DNA from: Eutypa lata
Taxonomy: Eukaryota; Ascomycota; Sordariomycetes; Xylariales; Diatrypaceae
Assembly (NCBI GenBank): GCA_022661535.1
Contig: JAKULF010000003.1
Location: 6,262,001 to 6,326,000, forward strand
Length of the DNA: 64,000 bases
Direction of reading: 5' to 3'
Part shown: positions 36,033 through 47,891 of the stretch, one piece after another
Position numbering within the stretch: position 1 is the first letter of the stretch
Layout: each line of letters starts with the position of its first letter
Program-made: the position numbers and the translations under genes
The notes under the pieces: generated by a model
What the model was told of the DNA's origin: nothing
What the model saw: only the letters and a program-made list of their open reading frames with translations
Database searches by the model: none

Positions 36033-36806
36033 CCTACGTAGCTCATGCGCACAGCATAAAGTGTCGACTGGGTAACCTGAGGGTTTGGCTATTAACTAGG
36101 AGTTGGGTTGAAGAAAAGTTGCTGACATGTATGATGAGAAAGGTACGGCCATATGAAGTTATGTGAGTAGTGTTTTGCATAGGTGATTTCTAATTAAAAA
36201 CCCGGGTGGACATAGCACTCGAAGTTGATTCAAGGTAGCAAACTGCATACTTATGAAGAGACCAATCAAATAGTCATAAATACGCTAACTTACGGAGGAA
36301 TAAAGTCATATTGATGCCCCACTGTCGTTGCGGCATGAGAGACACAGCTCCATGTTAGATCTGACTTTAACCAATCTGGAGCATTATTTGGTGGTCTCTG
36401 AAATTTAATATCATGTATATATGCAAGACTACCATTTACTTGAGCCTCAAGATAGTTTCGTATTCTTCAGCTTCTTAATCCGTCAAGAGAACTTATATTT
36501 AAATAAAAGGTTATACCTGAAGCCCAAATAGCATGTATGCCTAGGGCATCCAGCATGTCAACCAAGTTGATGAATCCATACCCATACTTTTTTGATATCC
36601 ATACCTCATTATCCATCTAATCTAGACATATCGTAACACTCATGACATTCAGTATCGTAAAGTGTTTACGTGTAGCAATATCCAAGAAAATATGAAAGAA
36701 AGAAAGACGAATGAACTCTTCAGGAATAGTCCAGTATTTTCACTGTATACATCGCTTCCACAACCCTAGACTCAAACCCCCCGAGATCGAAGCAACTATG
36801 GGCACT
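36033..36806. other. Intergenic between convergent genes
   Basis: 3' flanks of the Gln-rich protein gene and the SAT4-like gene. A+T-rich; no gene seen. Confidence 0.55.
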
Positions 36807-38464
36807 TTAGACATGTTGCTGTTGGCTCCATGGTGTCGAGAGCTGAGGCATCTCTACGACGGCATCACGTTCGTACTCTTCACGAGCTGTGATTTGAGTA
36901 GTCCGCAAAATCCCGTTTTGTGGACGATTTATGCGAGAGAAGTTGTTATAATCCCGAGGTGAGTAACCCGATTCCAAACTGTTGCTGTTCGAAGATCCCC
37001 GGTTGCTCCGCGGCGTGCTACTTTCGCTGCTCAGCTTATACACGCCGCCAGTCGGTTTCCTAGAACCAGAGCCAGAGCCAGAGCCAGGCCAGTAGGTACC
37101 ATCGGCATACTTTGATCCCTTCTCGTCGGAGCGAGACATGGTAAAGTATGAGGCAAACTTCTTGACGGCCGGTGGCGAGTCTTTCATAGCCTTTGGGATC
37201 CGGGGCACGGAAAAGACTAGGATACCACACGTCTGCTCGGCAGCGCACCAAAGGCCCGCACGGCTGACATGCCACGTCGAATCCTCGGAATTCAAGTACT
37301 GAACGGAAGCGGAAAGCCGGCAGGCAGTGGCTATGCAAGCACTACGTAACATTCATGTTAGGGACCTACAACTGTTGTGTAGAGACAAAAAAACAACATA
37401 AGGGGAGCTTGGGAGATCACATACAAGAGACCAATAGCGAAGATCAAAGCGATACCGATCTTCTTTTCCCTCTTGAGGTGCAGATTCCAGATAATCCTTT
37501 GAGGTAGCAGTAAGATGATAATATCGGACAACAGGCTCACGGCGGCTGTGGCAACGTCGTACGCTTTTCTGTTTTTGCAAACGCCAGGAACAGTTGGGTC
37601 CCACAGCTTCTCAAACGGAGTGCAGGAAAGGGACCCAGAAACCACAAGGGCGATATAGGACAGGGTATTGAGCCACACCAAAACGTAACAAGTCCACTAC
37701 CGAGAAGGGAAAAAAATGAAGGTTAGTACGGTCTTCATAGGGTGTTCGAGAAATATTCTTACGTAGAAGGATCCGCGAGTGTTCCGTGGGACGAAAATCC
37801 GCATCCACTCCAGAAGGATTGCGGCTTTGAAGAGCATGATGCTAACCACATAGAAGTCTGATGCGATATGTACATCCTGTGCTAGTTAGTAGAGAGCTAT
37901 GAGAAGTGAAGCCGGGGTATATGATAAGATAGGGGAAATGAACGGCGGTCAAGACGGGGCGGGATAAGTATCTTCTTACTTACAAAGAATATCCCTGCTA
38001 GATCCCTCACGCGAACATCCCATTGATGCACAAAGTATCCGACATCGTTCACGATATGATATACGCAGCCGCAATATGCGACGGACAGACACTGGGTAAC
38101 CTCAATCAGCTTTTCGTATTCTATAGCAATGCAGGAAAGAGCCGTTCAAGTACATATCCTGAGAAAGCTAAGACTATAACAAGGTAGTGTTAGTTACAAG
38201 ACTGCCTACGCAGATGGAGATTTAAACGGACTTACAGTCTTCGATGTGTATCTTCTTCGTACAGAATATCTTAGCATATGCCCCTATAAGGAATGCCACT
38301 GTTGAGACAACCAAGCATATGCTGGCTGCGAATACAGCCAGTGCGTTGTTGTTTGGAGGGCTGTCTAGGTTGGGGATTACCCCAGGAGGTGGGGCATGGG
38401 CCGGCCCATTGAGAATTGCCTCTTGCTGAGCAAGCGGCAGTAGGTGAAGCTGATCTAGCGACAT
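36807..38464 (-). CDS. Rhodopsin/SAT4-like (Pth11-type) integral membrane protein, first junction broken
   Basis: Seven-helix family common in filamentous ascomycetes (SAT4/rhodopsin domain; includes Pth11-like receptors). Minus-strand exons: 38464-38236, 38120-37984, 37876-37763, 37696-37425 and 37341-36807, about 428 residues. The N terminus is outside the membrane with a first helix AVFAASICLVVSTVAFLIGAY. Family landmarks: QWDVRVRDL, FYVVSIMLFKAAILLEWMRIF, GSLSCTPFEKLWDPTVPGVC, and DIIILLLPQRIIWNLHLKREKKIGIALIF followed by GLFACIATACRLSASVQY. The tail is cytosolic, Ser/Gly-rich. Exons 2-5 join in phase. Exon 1 ends GAAGACT before GTAAGT (phase 1) and the best acceptor starts with AA, so the join makes TAA. 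No alternative acceptor found fixes this. Either splicing is unusual, there is a base error, or the gene is a recent pseudogene. Confidence 0.78.
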
Positions 38465-41389
38465 ATCGTGAGTGGGGGATTGTTGCGGTTTGGCAGCATC
38501 ACTCGATGAATCGTGAGTATCTTCCTTACCACAAAAAGAAAAGGGAAAAGAAAAAATAGATCACTTTGGTCTCATCTACTTGAAATGGGTCCCCGAACCC
38601 TTATATCCAGGGATTTCAAATCCCCAGTGCCATTATCTCAATCGTGCGAACCGTGCTTCTTACCCCTGGATCGAAAAGATGCCGCCGGCTCGGGGGAGAA
38701 CCATGTTTTAAAAAGAGACCTCAGTGGAATGAATGGACACCAGAGTTGTTGAACTGCGGTGCAACCTTCATGCACTGGTATCGATGCATTCTACGATCTC
38801 GCTTTCAAATCCTTTTCACACCGAGACCCTACTCGATGGACTAGGCAACTCTTAGGCTTAATAGGGTTGCAGTGTCCACCCTACCAACCCTACGAACGTT
38901 CCCATTAGGGTTATACTCCCACTTTTTAGACTGCGTAGGTAACGACGGTCTGAGACTGCAACATAATGATAGCGGCGAGACCCTAACGAAGAAGCTCCGA
39001 TATGGCAGTTTCATTTCAAATAGGTGCATTTATGGTAGCATCGGTACTGGGGCTGCATGAGCGCTGCTTCTGAGGTAGTTGATTGCCGACCGAATAAGCG
39101 CCAAGTCCGGGGTAGCAGAATTCGGGGAGTATATCTGCTTTGGGTGACATTGTTAACGGTTTTCTTGGCACGTACAAACCAGAGCACGTCTTATAATATT
39201 CAAATAATATCAAGCAGGGGGGGTCGTATTTCTTCGACGGGATGATGCCATTTCCAACCAGAGATAACATCTGTGACCCCCACGAAAGGTATATTGAATT
39301 CGGCAGTTAAGATAATGATGTTACTATGGAATACTTGGAGGGTATCATATCTTGCTTATTAGTTCATTATTGCTTCTAGAAAGTTTCCTTTGAAAGGCAT
39401 TGAAACATGGCCTAGCCTTAAGATATGAATTATTAGATAGGCCGGATCTTACGCGTCACCCTAGTATTATACTCTTCGTAGGAAATAAGCCTCAGCTTTC
39501 CCCCATTACTTGCCATTGCAGAGCTCCTCTATAAGGGGTTCTAGACTCTCGGAAATCAACCTGGATGATAAAGACTTTACAAATATTTGAGTCTGGGATA
39601 GCAAGATAAACAGATTCATGGTCCTAGCATGGTAAGGGTTTGTTACAACCTACCCCTTGACTCATACGGACAGTGAAACTACAGCGGTCACAATAGCTAT
39701 TATTTTCATGAGCGTTTCGAGGACTTGGGAGTAGGTTGCCGGGCCACTAGTAGCTAGGATACAATGGCTGCTACCGTTACATATGGGTTTACTACCTCTC
39801 GTTGATAGATCTTATCGTTAGATGCTGGTTTTGATATAATAGTACTGTTACGTATCGCCACATCTTCTGACCGAATTATAGGCATTCCAGGTAATGCGTA
39901 CATATAGCTCATCAGTTCATGTTGATACGGAGGAGATTCTATGGATTTTCTAGAAAAGTTCCCTATCAGGTGGACGGAATAGGGGTAAGGGTCTAGTACC
40001 CCTTTCTCCTTACCTACGAGTGAGTGAATACAATTCCCAAGACGAGAATAGAGAACAATGCAATTGTCTCTGGTGCTACCTGGATATCTAGCCTACGGTT
40101 TTCACCTTCCTTAAAAGAATATAGTTAGGAAGGCTAAGACGAATTTACAAGCAAGGAGTTGGTCTGCTACTGTTGTTAGAAAGCTTACGCACTGAGTGAA
40201 CGCCATTCTCTTAACCCATTTATTCCTTTTGATGCCTTGATTAGTCAGACGATTACTAGCTAGTTGACATGCATCATTTTAAATCCGATTTACGTTGGTA
40301 TGCATAATACTCGCTCGTCATGGTAGTCCGTGACTAGATATGCTGTCTGTCCTGCACTGTTGCATTACCCCCTACGGACGTAATTTGAGTACCCATCCAG
40401 GCGCGGGGGTAGACGGCACCAGTTCCGTCTCCATCACCTCGAATTCTGAGCCAAGTTGCACGGGTCCGCGCATAAAGTGATGCCATCTAGGCACTCGTTA
40501 TGCACCTGATAGGTCTATAACAAACAGAAAACCTAGATGGATGCCGAAAAGGGAGTATTGTATTGAAGTACGACGTACAAGCTAACTATACTCGCCTGCA
40601 CACTCCGCGCGATTGGTGGAACTTGTGTCAGTTCTAGGGAGTATTGCGATATATTACATTACATTATACGGCGTAGTTCAGATGCTCTTTTATCATATCT
40701 TTATAAATCTAGGTAGGTCGCCACAGAGTATCCATACTCTGATCTACTCTGATCTATCTACCTACAAATGCATTATGTGAAATGAGGCTAGGGCTGGACT
40801 CTGCATATGTGTCCTAGACAGCCGACGAATGAGACGTCAAGCCTGCAGGCAAAACAAACGTTAGACACTAGCGTACCTGGCGACTTGTCTTCGAATCGTC
40901 TGTTTGCACCCCACACCGAACTCGGGATAGTGAGTGAATGTCCATTGTTAGGTCATAGTATCAGTTATGTACAGACTACTTGCATACAGGCGTGAGAAAT
41001 GATTGGATATAAATGCTCCTCATATAGATGTACAATGCTTTGATCATTCGGATACCTACATATTTGCCTCGTGGTTGCCCAGTAGTGGAGTTTTGGGAGG
41101 CGTCTACCAATACATTATTTAGGGCACCAGTCATACCTACCACCTATCCTGCTTAGTACATCTCCCTACATACCGAGATGTAGGTGAAATTGAAGGGCAA
41201 ACACTCACTCGATCTCGAGTAATTCACATCACCGCTACGTGAAATACTCGACTCAGAAAGAACCCTCATTCACACAAATCTCACAAGAACTCATCCGCCA
41301 CAAAATCACATACACAAAACATCGCGGACACTAACGACAACCAAACATCCCAAAAAGCAAAAGGAGAAAAGGGTAAACGAAAACAAACA
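38465..41389. other. Gene-free stretch of 2.9 kb
   Basis: Only short random-looking frames. No inverted repeats, tRNA or transposase frame recognised. Short A+C-rich leader (41230-41389) precedes the next gene. Confidence 0.5.
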
Positions 41390-42007
41390 ATGACGAACCG
41401 CTCAATCCCCCGTGAGCGACGGCTAGCTCTTAAAGAGGGGTTCGAGAACCTTGTAGAGTGGCTGAACTACGGCGATGAGACGAAACACCTCTTACTACGC
41501 CTCCTAAGCAGCGAGTTCATACGACCATTCTTTCGAGAGTACCGACGGGATTACTTGGAGGCAGTGTTGTCGGGCTGCTCAAGCCCAACCCTAGGTGCGA
41601 CGGCAACAGCAGGAACGACGACGACGACAACCACCAACACTACCACCACCAATACCACCGCCACCATCGAGTACATCGACTGCGATGAGCTATTCAGATT
41701 GGTGTGTGAAAAGACTGCATTCCGCCAGCCCAAGTACTATGCCAGCGGTGGTAGCAACCTGAGTAAGAAGGGTTGGACTGCCCTTGACCACGCTGCTCGT
41801 TTCGTCGTCCGTGTCCTTCGCTTCAGCTGGGACCACAATGGAGAGTGGACTCATGGCCGCTTTGATCCCGATGGCGATGAGAATGCCGAGAGCGACCTTG
41901 AGTTCTTTCAGGTCTGGGCTGTCTTGAACTATCTCCAGGCTGAGTGGCAAGCTGCCAACCTTGAGGTCTGGGACCCGGAAAGCCTCACGCGACACTTGCA
42001 GGTGTGA
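41390..42007 (+). CDS. Hypothetical protein with a Thr/Asn tract
   Basis: Intron-less, 205 residues. The start MTNRSIPRERRLALKEGFENLVEWL lies in an A-rich leader (AACAAACAATGACG), a good fungal context. Residues about 69-94 are a Thr/Asn/Ala tract encoded by ACG/ACA/ACC codons. After it come IDCDELFRLVCEKTAF and a Trp-rich end (FSWDHNGEWTHGRFDPDGDENAESDLEFFQVWAVLNYLQ). No signal peptide or known motif; probably a soluble fungal orphan. The coding composition contrasts with the A+T-leaning flanks. Confidence 0.7.
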   Translation: MTNRSIPRERRLALKEGFENLVEWLNYGDETKHLLLRLLSSEFIRPFFREYRRDYLEAVLSGCSSPTLGATATAGTTTTTTTNTTTTNTTATIEYIDCDELFRLVCEKTAFRQPKYYASGGSNLSKKGWTALDHAARFVVRVLRFSWDHNGEWTHGRFDPDGDENAESDLEFFQVWAVLNYLQAEWQAANLEVWDPESLTRHLQV

Positions 42008-42584
42008 TGGGCTAGCTGTTGAGAAGGCTGCGTTGAGGCGAATGGGGGTGCATGAAGTAATGAGGGGAAAACTCTAGTCAGGCTTGACTTTTTTCTATGA
42101 TCGGCTGACTGGGATTACTTACGACGGCGGGCGTTCGGGGGGGGGGGGGATGATGTCATGGGGGACTGAATTATGTTGAGATGTTTCTTTCAATCCTCTA
42201 TTTGCTGCTTTGATTTTCTTTTCATTTTGTTGTATTCTTTTAAATGATTCAATGGAAGACCTTGATTTTATTTCCTAGGCATACAACTGCTGATGAAAAG
42301 GGGCCACCGTGGCATAAGTTCAAAGCCTGGTAAAACAGTGGATAGCGATATCGCTAGTGACTAGGGTCTAGAAGAACTTCATAAACACACATGGCCAGCT
42401 ATTTTAAATTTACTAAGACAAGAATGAAGTTACGAAATAAATAATCTTTAGTAATGCAAGAAGATCATTCTGCGAATACGTGCCTATATTATTTCGTAGC
42501 TATATTATATCCCAGTATCGATGCGATGCCCCCCGTCACCCGTTTTCACACTTAATAATACAATATATACAATACCATTGTAAT
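42008..42584. other. Intergenic, convergent
   Basis: Contains a G-run of about 11 (near 42139-42149) and A+T-rich 3' flanks. No gene seen. Confidence 0.55.
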
Positions 42585-43100
42585 CTACCCAAGCAAGGAT
42601 TGATATCCCTCATTGGATAGCCATTTCAACCCCTCCAAGTTCAATGCAGGATAGCCACTTACCGTAGTTGGGAAGCTCCTAAGCGTCCCCGTGCGCACCT
42701 CAAGCTCATCGATCGTCAACCCGAGCTCCAATGCGTCGCCATATAGCAAATCCAAGTTGCTGTAGACCTGAGAAACATAGTCCTGGGACCATATCTCCGT
42801 ACTCGTCAGATCGGAGAGATCCCTCCCCTTGACGCACACCCCCGGGACGCGCCCGCTGAGGATAGATCGCCGCTTCCAGAACGGCACATACCACCAGTAC
42901 TTACCTCGTCGTTCCTTGCTCCAGATTTGTGTGGTCTTCGGTGTCCATGGCCAGCACTCCTCACATCGGTAATCGAAGACTTCGTAGTAGTTTGGGATTG
43001 CGGCCCTGTCGCATTCTTCACGACAGGAGACCGCGGTCTTCTCGAGGATATTGTTGCACCCGCACGAGCAGGCACATCTGCCGATGTAATTCATGCACAT
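42585..43100 (-). CDS. Cys-rich orphan protein
   Basis: Minus-strand frame from ATG at 43100, 171 residues. The N terminus is Cys-dense, MCMNYIGRCACSCGCNNIL, then SCREECDRA and YRCEECWPW: about ten Cys in the first 60 residues, possibly zinc-binding. A Trp/Tyr-rich stretch (KERRGKYWWYVPFWKRR) and a leucine-rich end follow. The frame is open further upstream to about 43165 with sensible residues, so a 5' exon may be missing; an acceptor-like TTTCATTAG sits there. No signal peptide. The MC-x(2)-Y start recalls the 47393 protein. Confidence 0.6.
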   Translation of the reverse strand: MCMNYIGRCACSCGCNNILEKTAVSCREECDRAAIPNYYEVFDYRCEECWPWTPKTTQIWSKERRGKYWWYVPFWKRRSILSGRVPGVCVKGRDLSDLTSTEIWSQDYVSQVYSNLDLLYGDALELGLTIDELEVRTGTLRSFPTTVSGYPALNLEGLKWLSNEGYQSLLG

Positions 43101-44548
43101 GACGGGAGTGGACGGATTGGTGATATAAGGATCGATGGTTGGTATTGGGATGACTGAAACTACATTTTCCTAATGAAACGAGACAGAGATGGACATGGTT
43201 TTATAGTACAATATGTTTGTCGGGCTTACAAAAAGGGTGTTGAATTAACAATGCTCATTGAATCATGTATTCGCAGTATTGACCCAGTATTGGCATCTAC
43301 TAACACCATTGTCTTATATCATGATAAAGGTAGATAGATACACAAGGAAGCACATGATTCTGGGATTTCCCGCTTTGTCTCATCGCTTCATTGTTCCCGT
43401 ATGTCTACTTGCATACCTACTATGGTCTAAGTTTGAGACACGGCAGTTACCTTACCTTTTCAATGTGGATATATCGTGGTGTTGGCTCCCCGACATGTAT
43501 AATCGCCTACCTGATAACTATGTCGCAATGCTCTCAGCCCACGAGGTTAGATCATAGTAAGTATATGTTGGACTTAATATTCAATGCAATATGTATTTTT
43601 ATGCCATCATTTCTAATCTATGTTGCTTTTGCATGTTATTGCGTAAGTATGCACTGCCACCCAACGCCCACCTTGAAGCCAAGTGAACCTACATACGCAC
43701 GCATTAGGGCCAAAGCATGATGGGACCAAGTAAACAAGGGTTAACTCTGCCAATCTCGTAACCCTCCTTGTCGCCCCAACACCCAAGCCCATGGGGAACC
43801 TCCAACGAGATCATCGCTACGAGAAGTCAGGCGACCATCATGTGCCCCGTTATGAAGTAGAATATGTTCTAAAATGGCGAGTTGAGGTAGGCCGTAAGTT
43901 GTTTTCCCGTTGGGCCTTTGGGGGCATAAATTCCTGAGGGGGAGAAGATGTGTTGAGCGGATTTACACAGTTGGCCTGAATAAGAGAATATCTCAATCCT
44001 GTTGAGCTGCTGCTGTCCAACATTCTATCTCGACTTGATCCTGAGCAACCAGGCCATCCGGACCAGCCGGAGCGGGAAGACCGGAAGAGACTATAGAACC
44101 AGACAGGAGATCAGCAGCAGCAGGCTGTGAGGGCAGTGACGATCACTATTATAGAACATACGAGCGCATAGGTCGGAAAATAGAAACACGGTTGAACTGC
44201 TCTATAGTCTAGATACGGCTAGAAAAGGCCTATCAATGCTGCGACTATATTGCATAGGGATGTGATGACAAAGAAAAAAAAGGATGGGGTTGCATTGCAT
44301 GGAGCTACCCACTCAGCCCAGGGACAGGAATTAGGGGTCGTTTGCCGCTTGGTAGGGCAAGCTAGGGGAGATATGTACCGGATCTACAAAAAGGATGTCG
44401 ATCGTAGATACAGCCCAGCCTTATACTGATTAGTTAAACGTCGTCGGCCGGAACCTGGCATAAAGATCTAGAGCATCATCCCCTGCTAGCTTAGCCTCTA
44501 GTCACCTAAATTAGCTCGTCCCTCAGGGTGGTATCGCAACGTTAGTTA
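43101..44548. other. Intergenic, 1.4 kb
   Basis: Open frames at 43258-43557 and 43391-43720 look random. A 72-base TGTTG..CAACA segment (43951-44022) has LTR-like ends but no target duplication. No gene called. Confidence 0.5.
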
Positions 44549-44742
44549 TTACGAAGTATTCTTGCACTCGTATTTCAGGACCCCACGTGCATCATAATTC
44601 AACGTTAATGCCTTAACGGTGGGGGTTCTGAAGCAGATCGTAGCCTGCCCTGCCAAGATCCGGCCATCCTTATAGAATGGTGCGACGTTCATGACCTTGA
44701 AATAAGCGCGCTTCAGTGGGACCGTGGTGGTCTGACACCAAC
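44549..44742 (-). pseudogene. Possible orphan exon or gene remnant
   Basis: Minus-strand frame after a good acceptor (TTGGCAG at 44743) encodes about 64 residues: GWCQTTTVPLKRAYFKV, then KDGRILAGQATICFRTPTV, ending VLKYECKNTS. The pattern of Cys and beta-strand-like segments resembles a small folded or secreted domain. No start exon with signal peptide was found in the 400 bases upstream, so this may be the last exon of a gene with a hidden first exon, or a decayed copy. Confidence 0.35.
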
Positions 44743-44749
44743 CTGCCAA

Positions 44750-45326
44750 GCATCTCGGTATAGAATTAAGTAAGCAATAGTTTACATCATGATGCAGCTA
44801 TGCAAGTGCCATGGCTAAGTGATACAGTTGTGGAGGTGGCGCAGTTACTTCTGTTTTTGTCATACTACGTAATTACTCGTAAAGTAGGGCTAGATGAAAT
44901 GTAGGTAGTAGGTGTTCATAGTCGTTATTCCGACTTCAGATTGCCTTGCTAGTATCTACACTAGGTGGGGTGCCAAGGAAACCTCAATGCATTATTGTTC
45001 TGTGTCCTGTCGATACAAAACGTGGCTACGTTGGGGACCCTGTTTCGGACAGTAACATCGTGCAAATACCGAGAGCCATCTTAAGACATACCCATTAATT
45101 CCGACATTCAGGGTCTTTCGTTTGCTTCGGGCTTCAGCTACAGTAAGTCTAAATGGAGTCCTGACTTCTATATAAAGGACGGGATCTATCCGTTACCATC
45201 ATCTCGGTTTCTACCAGCACCACATTGCAGCTCTCGCTACAATAAACGCACATTCGTTTACAAATATCACTCGTTAACCGAACCCTCTACCTACTCTTTA
45301 CCTACCTTCGTGATAATACCGCCAAC
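44750..45326. other. Promoter region of the NLP gene
   Basis: No gene seen. The 5' leader is C/T- and AC-rich (CTACCTACTCTTTACCTACC) before the ATG. Confidence 0.55.
45169..45176 (+). promoter_or_regulatory. TATA box of the NLP gene
   Basis: TATATAAA about 150 bases before the ATG at 45327, followed by a pyrimidine-rich leader. Confidence 0.6.
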
Positions 45327-46126
45327 ATGCAGACCAAATCAATCCTCGCTCTTGCTACCGTCGTCAGCCAGGCGTACGCGTACCCCTTGGAAAACCTCGT
45401 GGCCCGCATCCTCCAATCTCGCGAAGTCATCGCCCACGACGCTGTTCAGACTTTCGCGGACACTGTTCAGACTGGCGCCATTGGAGACGCTATTAAGAAA
45501 TTCGAGCCCTTCCTCCACATCGCCCATGGTTGCCAGTCGTATCCCGCTGTGGACGCCGAGGGAAACACTAGGTGAGTGAAATCCAGGCAACCTCGATAGC
45601 TGTGTAATCATGTATGACTAACACCCATTCCAGCGGTGGCCTCCAAGATACGGGCAGCTCGACCGGCGGCTGCCGTGATGAGTCCAAGGGACAGACCTAT
45701 GTCAGGGCGAAGGAGCGCAACGGACAGCTTGCCATCATGTACGCTTGGTACATGCCGAAGGACATGCCGACGGATGGTATCTCCACTGGTTCTCACCGTC
45801 ACGACTGGGAGAACGTCGTGGTCTTCGTCGACAGTGCTGAGAGTGCTCAGCTCGTGAGCGCTTCAGCCTCAGGCCACGGCGACTACAAGAAGACCGACGC
45901 TCCCCAGCGCGAGGGCGACCGGCCCAAGGTCGAGTACTTCACCAGCTTTCCCACCAACCACGAGCTCCAGTTCACCGACACGCTCGGTCGGGATCTGGCG
46001 CTCGTCGACTGGGATGCGATCCCACAGGCCGCCCGCGATGGTCTGGAGGGCGCCGACTTCGGCTCCGCCACCGTTCCTTTCAAGGATTCGACCTTTGATG
46101 GCAACTTGGATAAGGCTGCACCCTAA
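45327..46126 (+). CDS. NPP1/NEP1-like protein (NLP), secreted
   Basis: Secreted protein of the NPP1 family, many members of which are cytolytic toward dicot plants by binding plasma-membrane sphingolipids; some are non-toxic. Two exons, 45327-45571 and 45634-46126, joined in phase 2; 245 residues, normal for the family. Signal peptide about residues 1-18. Two Cys, one in HGCQSYP and one in TGGCRDE, fit the type 1 disulfide pattern. The central heptapeptide, usually GHRHDWE, reads SHRHDWE here: the metal-binding His and Asp residues are kept but the leading Gly is Ser. No breaks. A TATA box precedes it. Activity cannot be judged from the sequence. Confidence 0.93.
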
Positions 46127-46955
46127 AGCAGACTTTTTCGTTTCAATCCAAGACGGGGTTTGATGACAGGAATATACGGGGGCTATGAGGTTGGCAAACG
46201 ACGACTGGTAATCTCTATGTAGAGTAAAGTTCATTGTATAAAACACTTAATTAAAGCATGATGCTCGAAAAAAAGAGACACGGAAATATGAATATCTTCT
46301 CGTGGTGTATATCTGCTCACTGAATAACCATACCAAGTTTCGGGGGCCTCTCGGCAGTAATCTAGGTCTAAGACATCACTAGACATATCGAGTGTTTGCT
46401 GAGGACAGTACCTTGATCTTCTGACAAGTGTAATATTGTCATATGAAACTTACGGATTACTTGCCTAGTCCTCTAAAATGGTCAAGTAATACCTTGCCTT
46501 AGAAGCTTAAGTGATCGTAGATATGAGCGTAGATACTTCTATACCAAACGGGACGGTTACGTCTAATCACTCGTGCTATGATTTGTTATGTCTTCTACAT
46601 TGGTTTAGTTGCAATGCCAAGTCGTAATTAGTCTTCATTTCCATACAACTCACCTAATTCAGTTTAATCGCTGTTGTCATACAGGTCTCAATAATGAGTT
46701 GGCCAACGCGCTCATCTGATAGTGGCACTATATGAATATTGAAAGAGTGTTAGCTAATATCAACATAAAATGATAACAACGCTCACAAAATCACTGAAAT
46801 ACGTTTCATTTCATTCAATTTAAACAACATGACGCAATTTGACCACCAACGAAATTTATTAATATGCCTAGTGTTAGTTCTTCCCAACTGAACCAAAACT
46901 CTAGCCATCCTTCACATACCTTGTGAAAATCTTTTTCACAACGACCCTTGTTGAG
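46127..46955. other. Intergenic between convergent genes
   Basis: A+T-leaning, no gene, repeat or RNA recognised. Confidence 0.55.
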
Positions 46956-47393
46956 TTATAAAGACCACCCTTTGTCCTTTTCACTCGGGTCCTCCTTTCT
47001 CCTCAAGTATCGAGTCTTTTTCTCCGCCGGCCACAGCGGGAGAAACTTTTCAAACTCGGCTACAGGGTCCAAGCTCGGGTCATACGGCATTGTCTCATCA
47101 CAGCCGGGGCAAATTCTACGAGACACGCTGCTCATATCCATGCCATCTACAAGGCACTTAGTACATAACTTAAGACGTTGCTTCTCGCTGAGATCGTTAC
47201 AGCATTTGGGAAGCCGCATTCCCGTCTTATAGGGCTTGCCCTTCAGCATCTTCCTCGCCGCCGGACACCAGGCATTCCACCGGGAAAGGGTGAATGTACT
47301 GGTGCACTGCCCCCGGTTAGCACAGAACGTATAGCCGCTCCGATGGACGGAGCGGCAGCCGCAGGCAAACAACATACCGGAGTATTCACACAT
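46956..47393 (-). CDS. Cys-rich orphan protein
   Basis: Minus-strand frame. I prefer the ATG at 47393 (145 residues, MCEYSGMLFACGCRSVHRSG), because the upstream in-frame extension to ATG 47522 is Ser/Thr/Lys-rich leader-like sequence. Cys pairs follow: CGC, FCANRGQC, WCPAARK, KCCNDLSEKQRLKLCTKC and RICPGCDE, about 13 Cys, resembling a zinc-binding fold. The C-terminal third is charged (EKKTRYLRRKEDPSEKDKG). No signal peptide, so a cytosolic or nuclear zinc protein is more likely than a secreted one (inference). No family named. Confidence 0.65.
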   Translation of the reverse strand: MCEYSGMLFACGCRSVHRSGYTFCANRGQCTSTFTLSRWNAWCPAARKMLKGKPYKTGMRLPKCCNDLSEKQRLKLCTKCLVDGMDMSSVSRRICPGCDETMPYDPSLDPVAEFEKFLPLWPAEKKTRYLRRKEDPSEKDKGWSL

Positions 47394-47891
47394 TGTGTCG
47401 TAGGTTTGATTTGATCTTGTGTCTTTGTCTTTCCTTGAAAAGAATCGGGATTCGGTTGTGGCGGTCTTGAAAGAGGCAGTCTTCACAAATCCGGTCTTTG
47501 AGAAACTGGCTTGAGAAACCAAGTCCGGGTGTTCTCTAGGAGGCTGACCTAGGTTTAAATAAGGAAAATGGCATCATCTTTGTTTGCAATGCCTGTTGTT
47601 GTCCCCGAACTAAGAACACGAATCTACGTTCACTCGAGTACAAGGTGGTTTTGAATTGATTGTATGCCGTAACAACGCCACAGTCCCAGACCCTACTAAA
47701 CTCCCTAGTGGGTTTCAGGGTAATACATTAAGATGGCAGATACTGTTATCAAACGTTACATGTTGTTCGTATACTATACGCCTAGTAGGTACATGTAATG
47801 TACCATGGTCCTTCGGGTTCTTATCATGCTAGAAAATATACGGCTTTATATATTGAAGCCTATATGAGGAGGCATATCCGGAACCGATCGT
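47394..47891. other. Intergenic
   Basis: Holds the leader of the 47393 gene (minus strand; possible N-terminal extension to 47522) and the 3' flank of the aspartic protease. No other gene seen. Confidence 0.5.

Noticed and set aside
43951..44022. TGTTG..CAACA segment of 72 bases resembling a solo LTR
   Set aside because: Too short for an LTR, no target-site duplication (left AGATG, right TTCTA), and no internal retrotransposon sequence nearby.
47394..47522. N-terminal extension of the Cys-rich protein to an upstream ATG
   Set aside because: The extra 43 residues are Ser/Thr/Lys-rich leader-like sequence, and the Met-Cys start at 47393 fits a compact Cys-rich protein better; still possible.
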